DNA of 56,962 nucleotides, from positions 1 through 56,962 of the forward strand of contig JANWIX010000036.1 in the NCBI GenBank assembly GCA_025449675.1, given 5' to 3'. The stretch comes from Nitrososphaera sp. Lineage in GTDB: Archaea; Thermoproteota; Nitrososphaeria; Nitrososphaerales; Nitrososphaeraceae. This document shows positions 16,481 to 24,767 of this stretch, in pieces. A program made the translations under genes and the position numbers. Every line of letters begins with the position of its first letter. Within the stretch, counting starts at the first letter, position 1. The notes under the pieces were generated by a model that did no database searches, was not told where the DNA came from, and was given only the letters and a program-made list of their open reading frames with translations.

Positions 16481-17647
16481 TTACGCTGCTTCTGCCAGTC
16501 CCTTGCAGACTAGATAAACAGCGACAAAGGCAGGCAACTCTGCGGATTCTTTCGAAATGTTGTATGCTTTTCCTTTAAGTTTGATTTTTACGGGGGATTT
16601 TACTTTGACAATCGTTTTGCTATCACCCAGCAGACACGCATCGACAAATGGATCGAAAGAGCCCAAGTTCGAACACTTTGTCTTCGCTAGGCCGCTCTTG
16701 CTGTTCAGAGTACCTGGCATTCGAAAGACCCTGTGGATATCGGTAGTGACTTGAGGGTCTATTCTTGCACCTTTTTCCCTCGCTTTCTTGTCGAGCTCCA
16801 TTTTGAAACCTGAATAGCCGCCTGCATGGTCAACAATATTGCGAAGTTTGATGGTCGAAGTACTGTTGATCCCCAGCTCATCGGCCATTCTGCTTCTCCA
16901 GCCGTATTCGATACCACCGCGGGGGAATTTTATGATGGAAGTGCCGCTGCCGTCACCCTTTCTGACTCCTAGGCTTTCTGCCATCAGTCCGGCTCCGCGA
17001 ACATAGCCAACCAGGTCAGAACGAGCTGCCGGGTCAAGAGGCACATAGGCTTCATCACTGATGTGGACATGAAAACCGTTGTTGCCTGAAAAATATATTC
17101 CAATATTGTCGGGTCCTATCCCAAGATCATTTTTTAGAAAATCGACCAGCTTCACCACTTCTTTTTTCGAACCCTCAACGCACCGACTGCAGGGAATCGA
17201 GCTGGATTCATACTTTCTGCTGCCGCACGATTGACAGACGTACGGCCCGCTCAGCTCCGCCCCAGGACTAGACGCGCCGCAGGTTGCGCAAAGGAGATGG
17301 GAATGAGAAGGGACACAGGGCAAGCCAAGGTCTTTGCCGTCGATGTCAAATATCATATCGGCCCCAGTCCACTCCTTATCCTGCATTGGGCTGGTGGGAA
17401 ATCGGTAGTACGCGTTTGAGCAGTATACGTCTGAAGGAACCTCCTTGACGAGAGTGGCGATGAGCTCCCCTGTATTGCGGAATGAAAGATGCCGGACCAT
17501 CCCTGGCTGGCCGAAATGACTGTATCCAAATTCACGCTGCTCTATCTTTTTTGGTTCCTCCAGAGTCTTTGCGGACTTGAAATAGTATTCCTTGAAAGCG
17601 CCCCTCAGCAGCACAGAAGTCTTTGTCAGTATTCCGTTCTCAATCAA
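16481..17647 (-). CDS. priS: DNA primase small (catalytic) subunit PriS
   Basis: Synthesises RNA/DNA primers for replication. The catalytic Asp pair is at Asp101 and Asp103 (IFDIDGKDL); the nucleotide-binding FSGNNGFHVHIS motif is at about 186-197. A zinc-binding knob is unusually rich: Cys120/Cys123, Cys138/Cys141 and Cys153/Cys156 between the two catalytic segments. Length 388 aa is at the upper end for archaeal PriS. Starts at TTG 17647, three bases after the priL stop, so the subunits are translated from one message in the order large-small. Confidence 0.95.
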   Translation of the reverse strand: MIENGILTKTSVLLRGAFKEYYFKSAKTLEEPKKIEQREFGYSHFGQPGMVRHLSFRNTGELIATLVKEVPSDVYCSNAYYRFPTSPMQDKEWTGADMIFDIDGKDLGLPCVPSHSHLLCATCGASSPGAELSGPYVCQSCGSRKYESSSIPCSRCVEGSKKEVVKLVDFLKNDLGIGPDNIGIYFSGNNGFHVHISDEAYVPLDPAARSDLVGYVRGAGLMAESLGVRKGDGSGTSIIKFPRGGIEYGWRSRMADELGINSTSTIKLRNIVDHAGGYSGFKMELDKKAREKGARIDPQVTTDIHRVFRMPGTLNSKSGLAKTKCSNLGSFDPFVDACLLGDSKTIVKVKSPVKIKLKGKAYNISKESAELPAFVAVYLVCKGLAEAA

Positions 17648-17650
17648 CTG

Positions 17651-18664
17651 CTATTTCCTTTTCCTTCCGAACTGGATCGGATTGACAATTCCTGCGCATT
17701 CCTGCGTCGCAAAGCACAAGTTTTCATTGCGAAGTTTTTCGCACGAAGGCACGGAATACTTTGTTCGGCTGCCCTTTATTCCTGCAAGATGTTCGACCTG
17801 GTAGCGGGTGATCTTCTCGTTAAAGTCTGGGGCATTCTGAAACATTGCGACTATTTCGTCAACCGGCTTGCCTACTGCCAGCATGTATGTGGCAAGCATC
17901 AGCCGGGCAGAGTGAGGCAAATTTTCGCCCTTGTCCATCACATCTAGGGCGTGCTTTACGCAGGGTGGCAAGTCATTTGCCGATAGTACACGATATTCGT
18001 ATCGGGGCGCGAATCTTGCTCTAAGCTCCTCTGCGCGGTCCCTAATCGTCGTGGGCAGAGTGGGAAGAGCCATTGCCCTCACCTTTTCGTGGATCAGTAT
18101 GGAAAGCTCGTTTCGTACCAGCCTCACCGTTTCGTCTGCATCCAGATAGACGAAGCCGTGGCTGACAAGCCTGTTTATAAGCTTCCATTCCTGCTCATGG
18201 AAATGCGATGACCTTGCGAGATAATCTGTCACCTTCACCTTGAAGAGTCGCGTGTCACTTTCTGCCATCTCGATCTTTAGCGAAAACAGGTCCTCGAATA
18301 TCTTTGTGAAAAGGGAGCGCTTTAGAGGCTCGCTTTGTTTTCTAAGGTCATCAGTCAGGAACTTTTCGGCGCGTCTTGCCTCCGCAAGCGCATATTTCTT
18401 TAGAACCGGCTCGAGAGCAATTGCCTTCACCATTATCAAGGAGACTATGAACGTCAGGATTTCGATTTCGTATTTGTCCAGACCCGCGTAAACGTCTCCT
18501 GCGACTCCCACTTCAATGCGCTGGGCTGCCCTTTCTATCACATCCTTCATGTCTGGCCTTCCGAGCTCGTCCCAGCCAAAGCCAGACTTGCGCATATACT
18601 CGCCGGCCTCATTGAGAAATGGATACTTTGCGAGGTCGCCGGTACCCATCTTTATGGACGACAA
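17651..18664 (-). CDS. priL: DNA primase large subunit PriL
   Basis: Partner of PriS that helps initiation and primer length control. The C-terminal domain has the four Cys ligands expected for the [4Fe-4S] cluster: LPPCVKHAL, VPSCEKL, NLCF and QECAG. The helical N-terminal two thirds fit the PriL regulatory domain. 337 aa from TTG 18664; ATG 18649 (M-G-T-G-D-L) is an equally good start. Divergent from endonuclease IV with a short shared promoter region. Confidence 0.94.
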   Translation of the reverse strand: MSSIKMGTGDLAKYPFLNEAGEYMRKSGFGWDELGRPDMKDVIERAAQRIEVGVAGDVYAGLDKYEIEILTFIVSLIMVKAIALEPVLKKYALAEARRAEKFLTDDLRKQSEPLKRSLFTKIFEDLFSLKIEMAESDTRLFKVKVTDYLARSSHFHEQEWKLINRLVSHGFVYLDADETVRLVRNELSILIHEKVRAMALPTLPTTIRDRAEELRARFAPRYEYRVLSANDLPPCVKHALDVMDKGENLPHSARLMLATYMLAVGKPVDEIVAMFQNAPDFNEKITRYQVEHLAGIKGSRTKYSVPSCEKLRNENLCFATQECAGIVNPIQFGRKRK

Positions 18665-18719
18665 ACCGGGCTAGCTTAGCTCTCACTGCAATAAAAATAC
18701 AGTCGGAGGGGCTGTCAAC

Positions 18720-18728
18720 AAGCTATAA
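18720..18728 (+). promoter_or_regulatory. TATA box for nfo
   Basis: GCTATAAAG lies about 30 bases before the ATG at 18755, giving a predicted transcription start within a few bases of the start codon. Confidence 0.55.
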
Positions 18729-18754
18729 AGCAAACATCTGCTCCCCGCAACGGT

Positions 18755-19621
18755 ATGGCCTCGATGAAGGTCGGATTCCATGTCTCGATCAAAGGAGGAA
18801 TCTCAAATGCGGTGGATAACGCGACAAAGATGGGCTGCACTGCTTTTCAGATTTTCAGCCGAAATCCTCGAGGATGGGCGGCAAAGGCGCTGGATCCAAA
18901 GGACGTCGAATCTTTCAAGAATAAACTTGCAGATAGCAGGATCCAGCAGGATTCAGTTATTGTCCACATGCCATATCTCCCGAATCTCTCAGGATCTGGT
19001 GAGTGCTACGAAAAGTCCGTGCAGACTTTGGGAGGTGAGATCGCTAGATGCAGCACACTGGGAATATCTAATCTTGTTATCCATCTGGGAAGCCATATGG
19101 GGCAGGGGAGAAACGCCGGAATTTCCCAGCTCGTGGCGGCAATCAAGACGGCCAGGCAGCAAGCCAGAAACGCCGAGCTCACTCATCCAGTAAGAGTACT
19201 TTTAGAAAACAGCGCCGGCCAAAACGGCAGTGTCGGGAGCACGTTTGCGGACCTGCGCCTGATACTTGACGCTCTGCCAGATTCGCAAAGGTATGGGATC
19301 TGTCTTGACACCTGTCACCTGTTCGCCTCGGGACACGACATCCGAACAAAGGATTCGGTGGATGAAACGCTCGCTGATTTTGACAGCTCGGTGGGTTTCG
19401 ATCATCTGGCGTTTATTCACCTCAACGACTCAAAAGGCGATCTGAATTCTGGGCTGGACAGGCATGACCATATCGGGCTTGGAACAATTGGCAAGGCAGG
19501 TTTAGCTGCATTTCTCAATCATAGTGCCACCAGAAAGCTTCCCAAGATAATGGAGACGCCTATTGATGCAAGACGGGGAGATGAGGAGAACATGAGAATC
19601 GTCCTTGGAATGGTCAAGTGA
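18755..19621 (+). CDS. nfo: endonuclease IV (AP endonuclease)
   Basis: Zinc-dependent TIM-barrel enzyme cutting 5' of abasic sites in base excision repair. Typical sequence from the start (KVGFHVSIKGGISNAV), AFQIFSRNPRGW, the VIHLGSH and LLENSAGQ metal-site strands, YGICLDTCHLFASGHD, HLNDSKGDLNSGLDRHDHIGLG and the end METPIDARRGDEEN. 288 aa is the expected size. ATG 18764 is an alternative start. Divergent from the primase operon. Confidence 0.96.
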   Translation: MASMKVGFHVSIKGGISNAVDNATKMGCTAFQIFSRNPRGWAAKALDPKDVESFKNKLADSRIQQDSVIVHMPYLPNLSGSGECYEKSVQTLGGEIARCSTLGISNLVIHLGSHMGQGRNAGISQLVAAIKTARQQARNAELTHPVRVLLENSAGQNGSVGSTFADLRLILDALPDSQRYGICLDTCHLFASGHDIRTKDSVDETLADFDSSVGFDHLAFIHLNDSKGDLNSGLDRHDHIGLGTIGKAGLAAFLNHSATRKLPKIMETPIDARRGDEENMRIVLGMVK

Positions 19622-19622
19622 A

Positions 19623-19940
19623 TTACTTTGGCGAATGAGATTCAACCTTTGTTGAGCTGTGATAGTATGTCACGATCAAAACGTCGCCCACGGAATAGGG
19701 ACATTCTCGAATCTCTTTTGGCTGCCTATCGGATGGCTCTACGACGCATATGCCTGCCTGCTTTATCGAGACGACAACTTCTTCGGTTATTGTCTTTCGA
19801 TTTATCAGTTGTGCAAGGGGAAAGCCCTGTATCATCTGGATAAGCATGAAAGCTCCGAGAAAGGCCAGGCCAAAGAGGATGGCCAGCTTTTTCGTTGACA
19901 TCTTGCCCAGCTCTGAAGAGTCGTCGGAGCCATACGACAT
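19623..19940 (-). CDS. single-pass membrane protein, function unknown
   Basis: A 105-aa protein with a charged cytoplasmic lead (SDDSSELGKMSTKK), one membrane helix (LAILFGLAFLGAFMLIQMI, about 18-36) and an external domain with two Cys (GICVV, RECPY) that may pair. It converges with nfo, with stop codons two bases apart. No family recognised. Confidence 0.68.
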   Translation of the reverse strand: MSYGSDDSSELGKMSTKKLAILFGLAFLGAFMLIQMIQGFPLAQLINRKTITEEVVVSIKQAGICVVEPSDRQPKEIRECPYSVGDVLIVTYYHSSTKVESHSPK

Positions 19941-20021
19941 GTGAGAACTTCATTGCCATTTCTAAAAAACCTATGGGCTCGTGATTGCCGCGGTCTTCGA
20001 GAGCGTTAGTGAATTTGAATT

Positions 20022-20225
20022 CTATCTTATGTGATGCGTTGATTCAAGCGCATCCTCAATAGCTTCTTGCTGCTCTAGCCAGTCATCAAAATAAGCCAGA
20101 AGAAGGTGCGATGCCAGCTCATCCTTTGTGTGGTCAACCTTGAGGTGGACCGGCAGGTAGTCTGGAGCAAAGAACAGATTACAAATGTAGCAGAACGGGT
20201 TTCGCTCGTGCTCCGTTAGCAGCAT
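20022..20225 (-). CDS. small zinc-finger-like protein
   Basis: A 67-aa protein with a C-x2-C plus H-x4-H arrangement (FCYICNLFF, then VHLKVDH), i.e. a C2H2-like finger, followed by an acidic helix (DDWLEQQEAIEDALE). Starts at ATG 20225 and appears monocistronic. Similar small C2H2 proteins occur widely in thaumarchaea; DNA, RNA or protein binding is possible. Function unknown. Confidence 0.7.
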   Translation of the reverse strand: MLLTEHERNPFCYICNLFFAPDYLPVHLKVDHTKDELASHLLLAYFDDWLEQQEAIEDALESTHHIR

Positions 20226-20545
20226 GGCTCACCTACAGGGAATGTAAATATAAAATCTCCTAAATCGACTATGAGATTGACTCGAAGCGCGACAGGCATT
20301 GGTTTCTCTCCAATTCGTTATAACTTCGAATATTTGTATATCGGTATGTCCTAATCAAGACAACTTGCAGGACTAAATCCGACTCTACTCATGTCAACTG
20401 GAGTACATCGATTTGCTTATATCGCAAGTATTCTTGAAGTTAGAAAAACAACGTTGCAAAAGTTTGGCGAAATCGAATGAGACAATTCAACTATTGTTGG
20501 CCTTAACATTTAAGTTATAAGTAGGGGAAAAACCTGTCCTTACAT
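20226..20545. promoter_or_regulatory. 320-bp AT-rich intergenic region with the promoter of the aromatic cluster
   Basis: No gene, tRNA or conserved RNA is visible. A TATA-like TTAAGTTATAA at 20510-20520 sits about 30 bases before ATG 20546, fitting a leaderless transcript. A second AT-rich block (GTTATAAC, TTTGTATATC) lies at 20320-20341 but serves no visible gene. The length of this leaderless upstream region suggests room for regulator binding. Confidence 0.5.
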
Positions 20546-21328
20546 ATGGTCTTTGGTAGGGATGTAAGGCTTGGCAGGATACTGAAGGATGGCAAGATGG
20601 TATGCATTCCAATGGATCACGGCATCAGCAACGGCCCTATCAAAGGACTGGAGGACGTGCATGGGATGATCTACCAGTGCGCGCCTGCCGGCCTCACCTG
20701 CGTGCTGGTAAACAAAGGCATCATCAAGAGCATGCCAAGGCCGCCAGAGATCGGTCTCATCGCTCACTTTTCAGGAAGCACTTCGCTCGGCCCTGCCCCT
20801 AACAGGAAAATGCTGATGGGAGGCGTTGAAGAAGCGATCCGACTCGGAGCAGACGCTGTGTCACTTCATATCAACATCGGTGCAAAAGAAGAACCTGAGA
20901 TGCTGCAAAAGCTGGGCATGGTAGGAGACAAGTGCGATGAATGGAGCGTTCCCCTCGTTGCGATGATGTACCCCCGCGGAGAGAATATCAAGAACCCACA
21001 CGACCCAGAAATAGTTGCCCATGCAGCCAGGGTTGGTGCAGAAGCCGGAGCGGACATTGTCAAGGCAGTGTATACGGGAGACCCAGAGTCCTTCCGAAAA
21101 GTTGTGAGGAGCTGCCCAGTTCCCATAGTGATTGCCGGGGGCCCCAAGGGCGAGACTGACAAAGACATACTTGAAATGTGCGCAGGCGCCATGGCTGCAG
21201 GCGCAAAGGGAGTTACGTTTGGCCGCAACATCTTTCAACATAAGAATCCGCCTGCCATTGTTCGGGCCCTCAACAGAATAATAATTCAGGGCAAGACAGT
21301 GAAAGAGGCTTTGAAGGATCTTGGCTGA
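20546..21328 (+). CDS. 2-amino-3,7-dideoxy-D-threo-hept-6-ulosonate synthase (archaeal shikimate entry, AroA')
   Basis: Class I (Schiff-base) aldolase of the FBA/DhnA family. In archaea lacking erythrose-4-phosphate it condenses aspartate semialdehyde with a fructose-derived precursor to give ADH for dehydroquinate formation. Seen: CIPMDHGISNGPIKGL, ADAVSLHINIGA, and the Schiff-base Lys strand DIVKAVYTG, then IVIAGGPKG and GVTFGRNIFQH. 260 aa is normal. Sequence alone cannot separate it cleanly from fructose-bisphosphate aldolase; the 8-bp overlap with the DHQ synthase II gene decides for the aromatic role. Confidence 0.9.
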   Translation: MVFGRDVRLGRILKDGKMVCIPMDHGISNGPIKGLEDVHGMIYQCAPAGLTCVLVNKGIIKSMPRPPEIGLIAHFSGSTSLGPAPNRKMLMGGVEEAIRLGADAVSLHINIGAKEEPEMLQKLGMVGDKCDEWSVPLVAMMYPRGENIKNPHDPEIVAHAARVGAEAGADIVKAVYTGDPESFRKVVRSCPVPIVIAGGPKGETDKDILEMCAGAMAAGAKGVTFGRNIFQHKNPPAIVRALNRIIIQGKTVKEALKDLG

Positions 21329-22394
21329 TCCGCCTATCAGAGGCAAGGACCTCATAGTCAGACCCACAGTAGCAAAATCTGCTCTAGCGGGGTTTGTCTC
21401 AAAGCTAAAGGCGCAGGGCATTTCAACGTTGAACGTAGATCCTAAATCCGTCGAAGGAAAGGGTGTTAGAACGCTTTACGAATCCCCTGACGCTGACATG
21501 ATAATATGCAAAAGCCTCGACCAACTGCGCTCATCCAGATCATCCGGAAAGAGCGTCGGTTTCTTCAAAAAGGTCCTTGGCAACGCGGACGTAAGCGAGA
21601 TTGAAAGGGCGTCGCAGGCGGGCGCCGAATTTATCATCGTCGACGCGTCTGACTGGAAGATAATTCCACTTGAGAATATCATTGCCAAGCTGCACAAATC
21701 AAAGACCAAAGTCTTTACCACCGCCAAGAGCGCCCGCGAGGTGACGACAATGTTCTCTGTTCTGGAGCTTGGAGTCGATGGAGTCATTCTTGCAACCGAC
21801 AGCGTAGACGAAGTGGAGAAGGCCGGTCAGCACCTTTCAACGATAAAGTTCCCAATTCAGGTTGCAAAGATCATTGAGGTGAAAGACGTTGGAGCCGGGG
21901 AGCGCGTGTGCGTGGATACTTCCTCGATGATGAGCATGGGAGAAGGCATGCTTGTCGGCAGCAGATCAAACTTTATGCTCTTGGTTCACAACGAATCGGT
22001 GGGATCTTCTTTTACTTCCCCCCGCCCGTTCAGGGTCAACGCCGGAGCGGTCTATTGCTATACCATAGCGCCCGATGGCAACACTCGATATCTTTCAGAA
22101 ATTGAATCTGGAAGCGAGGTCTGGATTGTGAACAAGGAAGGTCTCGCAAGGCGGGCCGTCGTAGGAAGATCAAAGATAGAAACCCGCCCGCTCAGGTTGC
22201 TTCGCGCCGAAATCGAAGGACATACAGGCACTGTCATACTGCAAAACGCCGAGACCATCAGGCTGATTGACCGGAGCGGCAAGCTGGTGTCTGTTACTGA
22301 CATCAAGGTAGGTGATCAGGTGCTTGGGTATGCCAAGCCGGCAACTGGCCGCCACTTTGGCATGGAAGTCGACGAGTACATTGTTGAAAAGTAG
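21321..22394 (+). CDS. 3-dehydroquinate synthase II (AroB')
   Basis: Converts the ADH intermediate to 3-dehydroquinate by NAD-dependent oxidative deamination and cyclisation. The family is recognised by VCVDTSSMMSMGEGMLVGSRSN in the middle and by FRVNAGAVYCYTIAPDGNTRYLSE and GRSKIETRPLRLLRAE towards the C-terminus. 357 aa. TTG start overlaps the end of the preceding aldolase gene by 8 bases, so the two are translationally coupled. Confidence 0.93.
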   Translation: MADPPIRGKDLIVRPTVAKSALAGFVSKLKAQGISTLNVDPKSVEGKGVRTLYESPDADMIICKSLDQLRSSRSSGKSVGFFKKVLGNADVSEIERASQAGAEFIIVDASDWKIIPLENIIAKLHKSKTKVFTTAKSAREVTTMFSVLELGVDGVILATDSVDEVEKAGQHLSTIKFPIQVAKIIEVKDVGAGERVCVDTSSMMSMGEGMLVGSRSNFMLLVHNESVGSSFTSPRPFRVNAGAVYCYTIAPDGNTRYLSEIESGSEVWIVNKEGLARRAVVGRSKIETRPLRLLRAEIEGHTGTVILQNAETIRLIDRSGKLVSVTDIKVGDQVLGYAKPATGRHFGMEVDEYIVEK

Positions 22395-22479
22395 TCGCAA
22401 ATAAAATTTCTTTATCAGCTGGTTCATTACTTTAGAGTATCTCTGATATGGACGCAATAGACGAGCATGCACGAAAACA

Positions 22480-23358
22480 ATGCTTGCCCGCCAAGAGCTA
22501 ACAAACCACCTCTTTGTGGGAAACTGCAGGGACATCCTTCAAAAAATGCCTGCCAATTCGGTCCAGCTCACAATTACCTCGCCACCCTATCGCAATGCTA
22601 TCGACTATGACATGCACGCTTCAGGAAAAGGAGGGTATTACAGGGGCAAGCTCAATCTCGATACAGCCGACTATTTGGACGACATGGAGGACATTTTCGG
22701 CGAAAGGGTCTACAGGGTAACCAAGGAAGGCGGTTACTGCTGCATAGTCATCGCCAACGAAGTGGTCAGCGGCACCATAATGCCTCTCCCGCACATGCTT
22801 TTATCGCGGCTGGTGCAGCCACTTGGAAAGTGGCAGCTACATGAAGAAATAATCTGGCACAAAGTCACCGGCGGAACCAATCGCTACGGTTCATTTGTCA
22901 TCAACCCGTACCCGAAATACTACAGGGCGAACATAATGCACGAGTTTATTCTCATTTTGAGAAAGGGAGATGTCAACACTGGCAGAATTAGGCGCAAGGA
23001 AACACTGCCGGCAACGCACGAGGAATGGACCAAAGAGATTGCCAATTCTGTCTGGCACATTGCGCCCGTGCCTCCAGGATACATCGACCATCCGTGTCCA
23101 TTTCCGGAAGAAATCCCCTACAGGCTAATGAAACTATATTCCTATGAGGATGATGTCGTCCTCGATCCGTTCAACGGGAGCGGGCAGACAACCAAGGTGG
23201 CACATCACTTTGGGCGCCGATACATCGGAATTGACCTCGTGAAGGAATATGTAGAACTGGCCAAGCTTCGAATCGCCCGCGAGCCATTGCACATACGCAA
23301 CGAAGCCCTGATAGCAAACTGGAAAAAAATCCCTTCGCATTGCAAGAGCCTAGAGTAG
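22480..23358 (+). CDS. DNA methyltransferase, beta class (N4-cytosine or N6-adenine)
   Basis: SAM-dependent site-specific DNA methylase. Catalytic motif IV is TSPPY (33-37) and the SAM-binding motif I is DPFNGSG (229-235); this IV-before-I order is the beta class, and the S-P-P-Y form is most often N4-cytosine. The target-recognition region is between them (about 120-200). No restriction endonuclease lies nearby, so this is an orphan methylase set within the aromatic gene cluster. The recognition site cannot be read. A short frame from ATG 22448 to 22501 overlaps its start in another frame. Confidence 0.9.
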   Translation: MLARQELTNHLFVGNCRDILQKMPANSVQLTITSPPYRNAIDYDMHASGKGGYYRGKLNLDTADYLDDMEDIFGERVYRVTKEGGYCCIVIANEVVSGTIMPLPHMLLSRLVQPLGKWQLHEEIIWHKVTGGTNRYGSFVINPYPKYYRANIMHEFILILRKGDVNTGRIRRKETLPATHEEWTKEIANSVWHIAPVPPGYIDHPCPFPEEIPYRLMKLYSYEDDVVLDPFNGSGQTTKVAHHFGRRYIGIDLVKEYVELAKLRIAREPLHIRNEALIANWKKIPSHCKSLE

Positions 23359-23391
23359 CTGTTTTTATTCTCCAGTTGCTTACTAGTAGAC

Positions 23392-23799
23392 ATGAATAAT
23401 GGTATAAAGACCGCACCGGTGACAAAGCTCTTTGAATGCAAGAATTTTGCATACCTGGCGACGTTGATGGAGGACGGATCTCCGCAGGTGACTCCCGTTT
23501 GGATAGACATCGAAGGGGACTATCTCCTTGTCAATACAGCAGACGGACGGCTCAAACAGCGCAATGTGTCCCGTGATCCCAGAGTCGCCATATCAGTTGT
23601 GGATCACTCTAACCCGTACGAAATGGTGACGGTTCAGGGAGAAGTGGTAGAGCAGTCGACCAAGGGTGCCGACGATCACATCAACAAGATGGCAAAGAAA
23701 TACCTCGGACTTGACAAGTATCCGTTTCGCCAACCTGGAGAAAAAAGAGTGATACTGAAGATAAAGCCTGACAAAGTTTTTCATCAAAAGCCGGGCTGA
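23392..23799 (+). CDS. PPOX-class (F420- or flavin-dependent) split-barrel protein
   Basis: A 135-aa protein of the pyridoxamine-5'-phosphate-oxidase-like fold. Seen: FAYLATLMEDGSPQVTPVWID, LLVNTADGRLKQRNVSRDPRVAISV and a C-terminal VILKIKPDKVF strand; this pattern is that of F420-dependent PPOX proteins. Cofactor F420 is known in thaumarchaea, so F420 use is likely but not proven. TATA-like GTTTTTATT at about 23360-23368 is 27 bases upstream: leaderless ATG. Confidence 0.88.
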   Translation: MNNGIKTAPVTKLFECKNFAYLATLMEDGSPQVTPVWIDIEGDYLLVNTADGRLKQRNVSRDPRVAISVVDHSNPYEMVTVQGEVVEQSTKGADDHINKMAKKYLGLDKYPFRQPGEKRVILKIKPDKVFHQKPG

Positions 23800-24144
23800 T
23801 CAGGTCGGTCTGGTGTTTCGCTCTTTCAACAGCCGGCCTAGCGCCTTCTGCCTTATTGCAACTTCCACATACTGGGCGTCGCAGGCAGTGCAGACGAGAT
23901 AGATAGCTGCGCTGTCCTGGCTGGGCGTAACGACTTTCTCCCAGTGCAGCCCTTCTGCGCTTTTCGAACATATAGTACACGCAACTTTGTTTTCCAGGAC
24001 AGAACCGCCGGTACCCGTATACATCGCATACATTTCGTATCCTTCTTGCTGAAGCGGGTCCCACTGCTTCGAGAACAGATCCAGGATGACACCGTCAAGG
24101 CCAAGAGAATGCAATCTCGAAAGATGTTCGTCCTTCGAAGTCAT
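23800..24144 (-). CDS. putative zinc-binding protein, function unknown
   Basis: A 114-aa protein converging on the PPOX gene with stop codons abutting. Two C-x2-C pairs, VACTICSKS and LVCTACDAQ, about 30 residues apart, are a likely zinc ribbon. The start LGLDGVILDLFSKQWDPLQQEGYEMYAMY is helical. No family recognised. Confidence 0.65.
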   Translation of the reverse strand: MTSKDEHLSRLHSLGLDGVILDLFSKQWDPLQQEGYEMYAMYTGTGGSVLENKVACTICSKSAEGLHWEKVVTPSQDSAAIYLVCTACDAQYVEVAIRQKALGRLLKERNTRPT

Positions 24145-24248
24145 GAGTCAGCCTCTAGAGGACTACGGGGATTAATAATCTGTAAGCATGTGTAGTTCAT
24201 TGTGACATACACGATCTTAACAGTTTTCTTTCGTCAGAGACAGTCAAA

Positions 24249-24572
24249 ATGCAGCCACAAAAAAAGAAGGTTGTGGTATTGATGGCTGTATCGCTTGGCA
24301 TCATCGGACTTGCTTCTCTAATCCCTACAGTGATAATACCAAGTTTCTTCAGCGTTTCAAACGCGAGCAACTGCGCGTCGTCGCTTGGATGCTCGCAGGA
24401 CACGTTCAACAGATGTGGCGCTTACGAGTCGTCTGGAAATTCCACTTCGCTCATCGACTCTATGGGCAGGGGGATGAAAGGAATGATGTGTATGCTGGGA
24501 TTGGACCAGAGCACGGAACTTGTTCTCTTTTACGGTTCTGATTTTATTTCTATCACGCTTAATAAGGCGTGA
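24249..24572 (+). CDS. membrane-anchored or secreted small protein
   Basis: A 107-aa protein. A basic lead (QPQKKK) and hydrophobic segment VVVLMAVSLGIIGLASLIPTV look like a signal anchor. The external part has four Cys (NCASSLGC, RCGAY, MMCML), which could pair. Coding is moderately supported by the signal peptide and its position between same-direction genes. No family recognised. Confidence 0.5.
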   Translation: MQPQKKKVVVLMAVSLGIIGLASLIPTVIIPSFFSVSNASNCASSLGCSQDTFNRCGAYESSGNSTSLIDSMGRGMKGMMCMLGLDQSTELVLFYGSDFISITLNKA

Positions 24573-24591
24573 CTTCCTATAAGATAATCGC

Positions 24592-24744
24592 ATGTCAGCA
24601 GCATCAGGTTCCAAACAACCGAAACAGTCGAGACAACACCACTGCAGCGTCTGCGGCAGGGATTTCGATACTGCGGAATCGCTGGAAGCCCACAAGAGAA
24701 TGGAACACGGAAAGCACAGTTCTCCGCCCGCAGGTGTTGGATAA
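24592..24744 (+). CDS. 50-aa C2H2 zinc-finger protein
   Basis: ATG 24592 to TAA 24742-24744 encodes a single classical C2H2 finger: HHCSVCGRDFDTAESL followed by EAHKRMEHGKH, i.e. C-x2-C-x12-H-x4-H, with a basic lead (SKQPKQSRQ). It is short but follows zinc-finger spacing exactly, and ends 23 bases before aroD. The gene was probably missed by length-based callers. DNA binding is expected but unproven; proximity to aroD suggests a regulator of the aromatic operon, which is inference. Confidence 0.75.
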   Translation: MSAASGSKQPKQSRQHHCSVCGRDFDTAESLEAHKRMEHGKHSSPPAGVG

Positions 24745-24767
24745 AAAATTAATTTGACCGGCGCATT

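Noticed and set aside
20861-21421. Minus-strand frame of 186 aa over the ADH and DHQ synthase genes
   Set aside because: Overlaps two well-recognised genes in the opposite sense; no family or promoter.
22448-22501. 17-codon upstream frame overlapping the methyltransferase start
   Set aside because: Too short and no Shine-Dalgarno; could be a leader peptide but no evidence.
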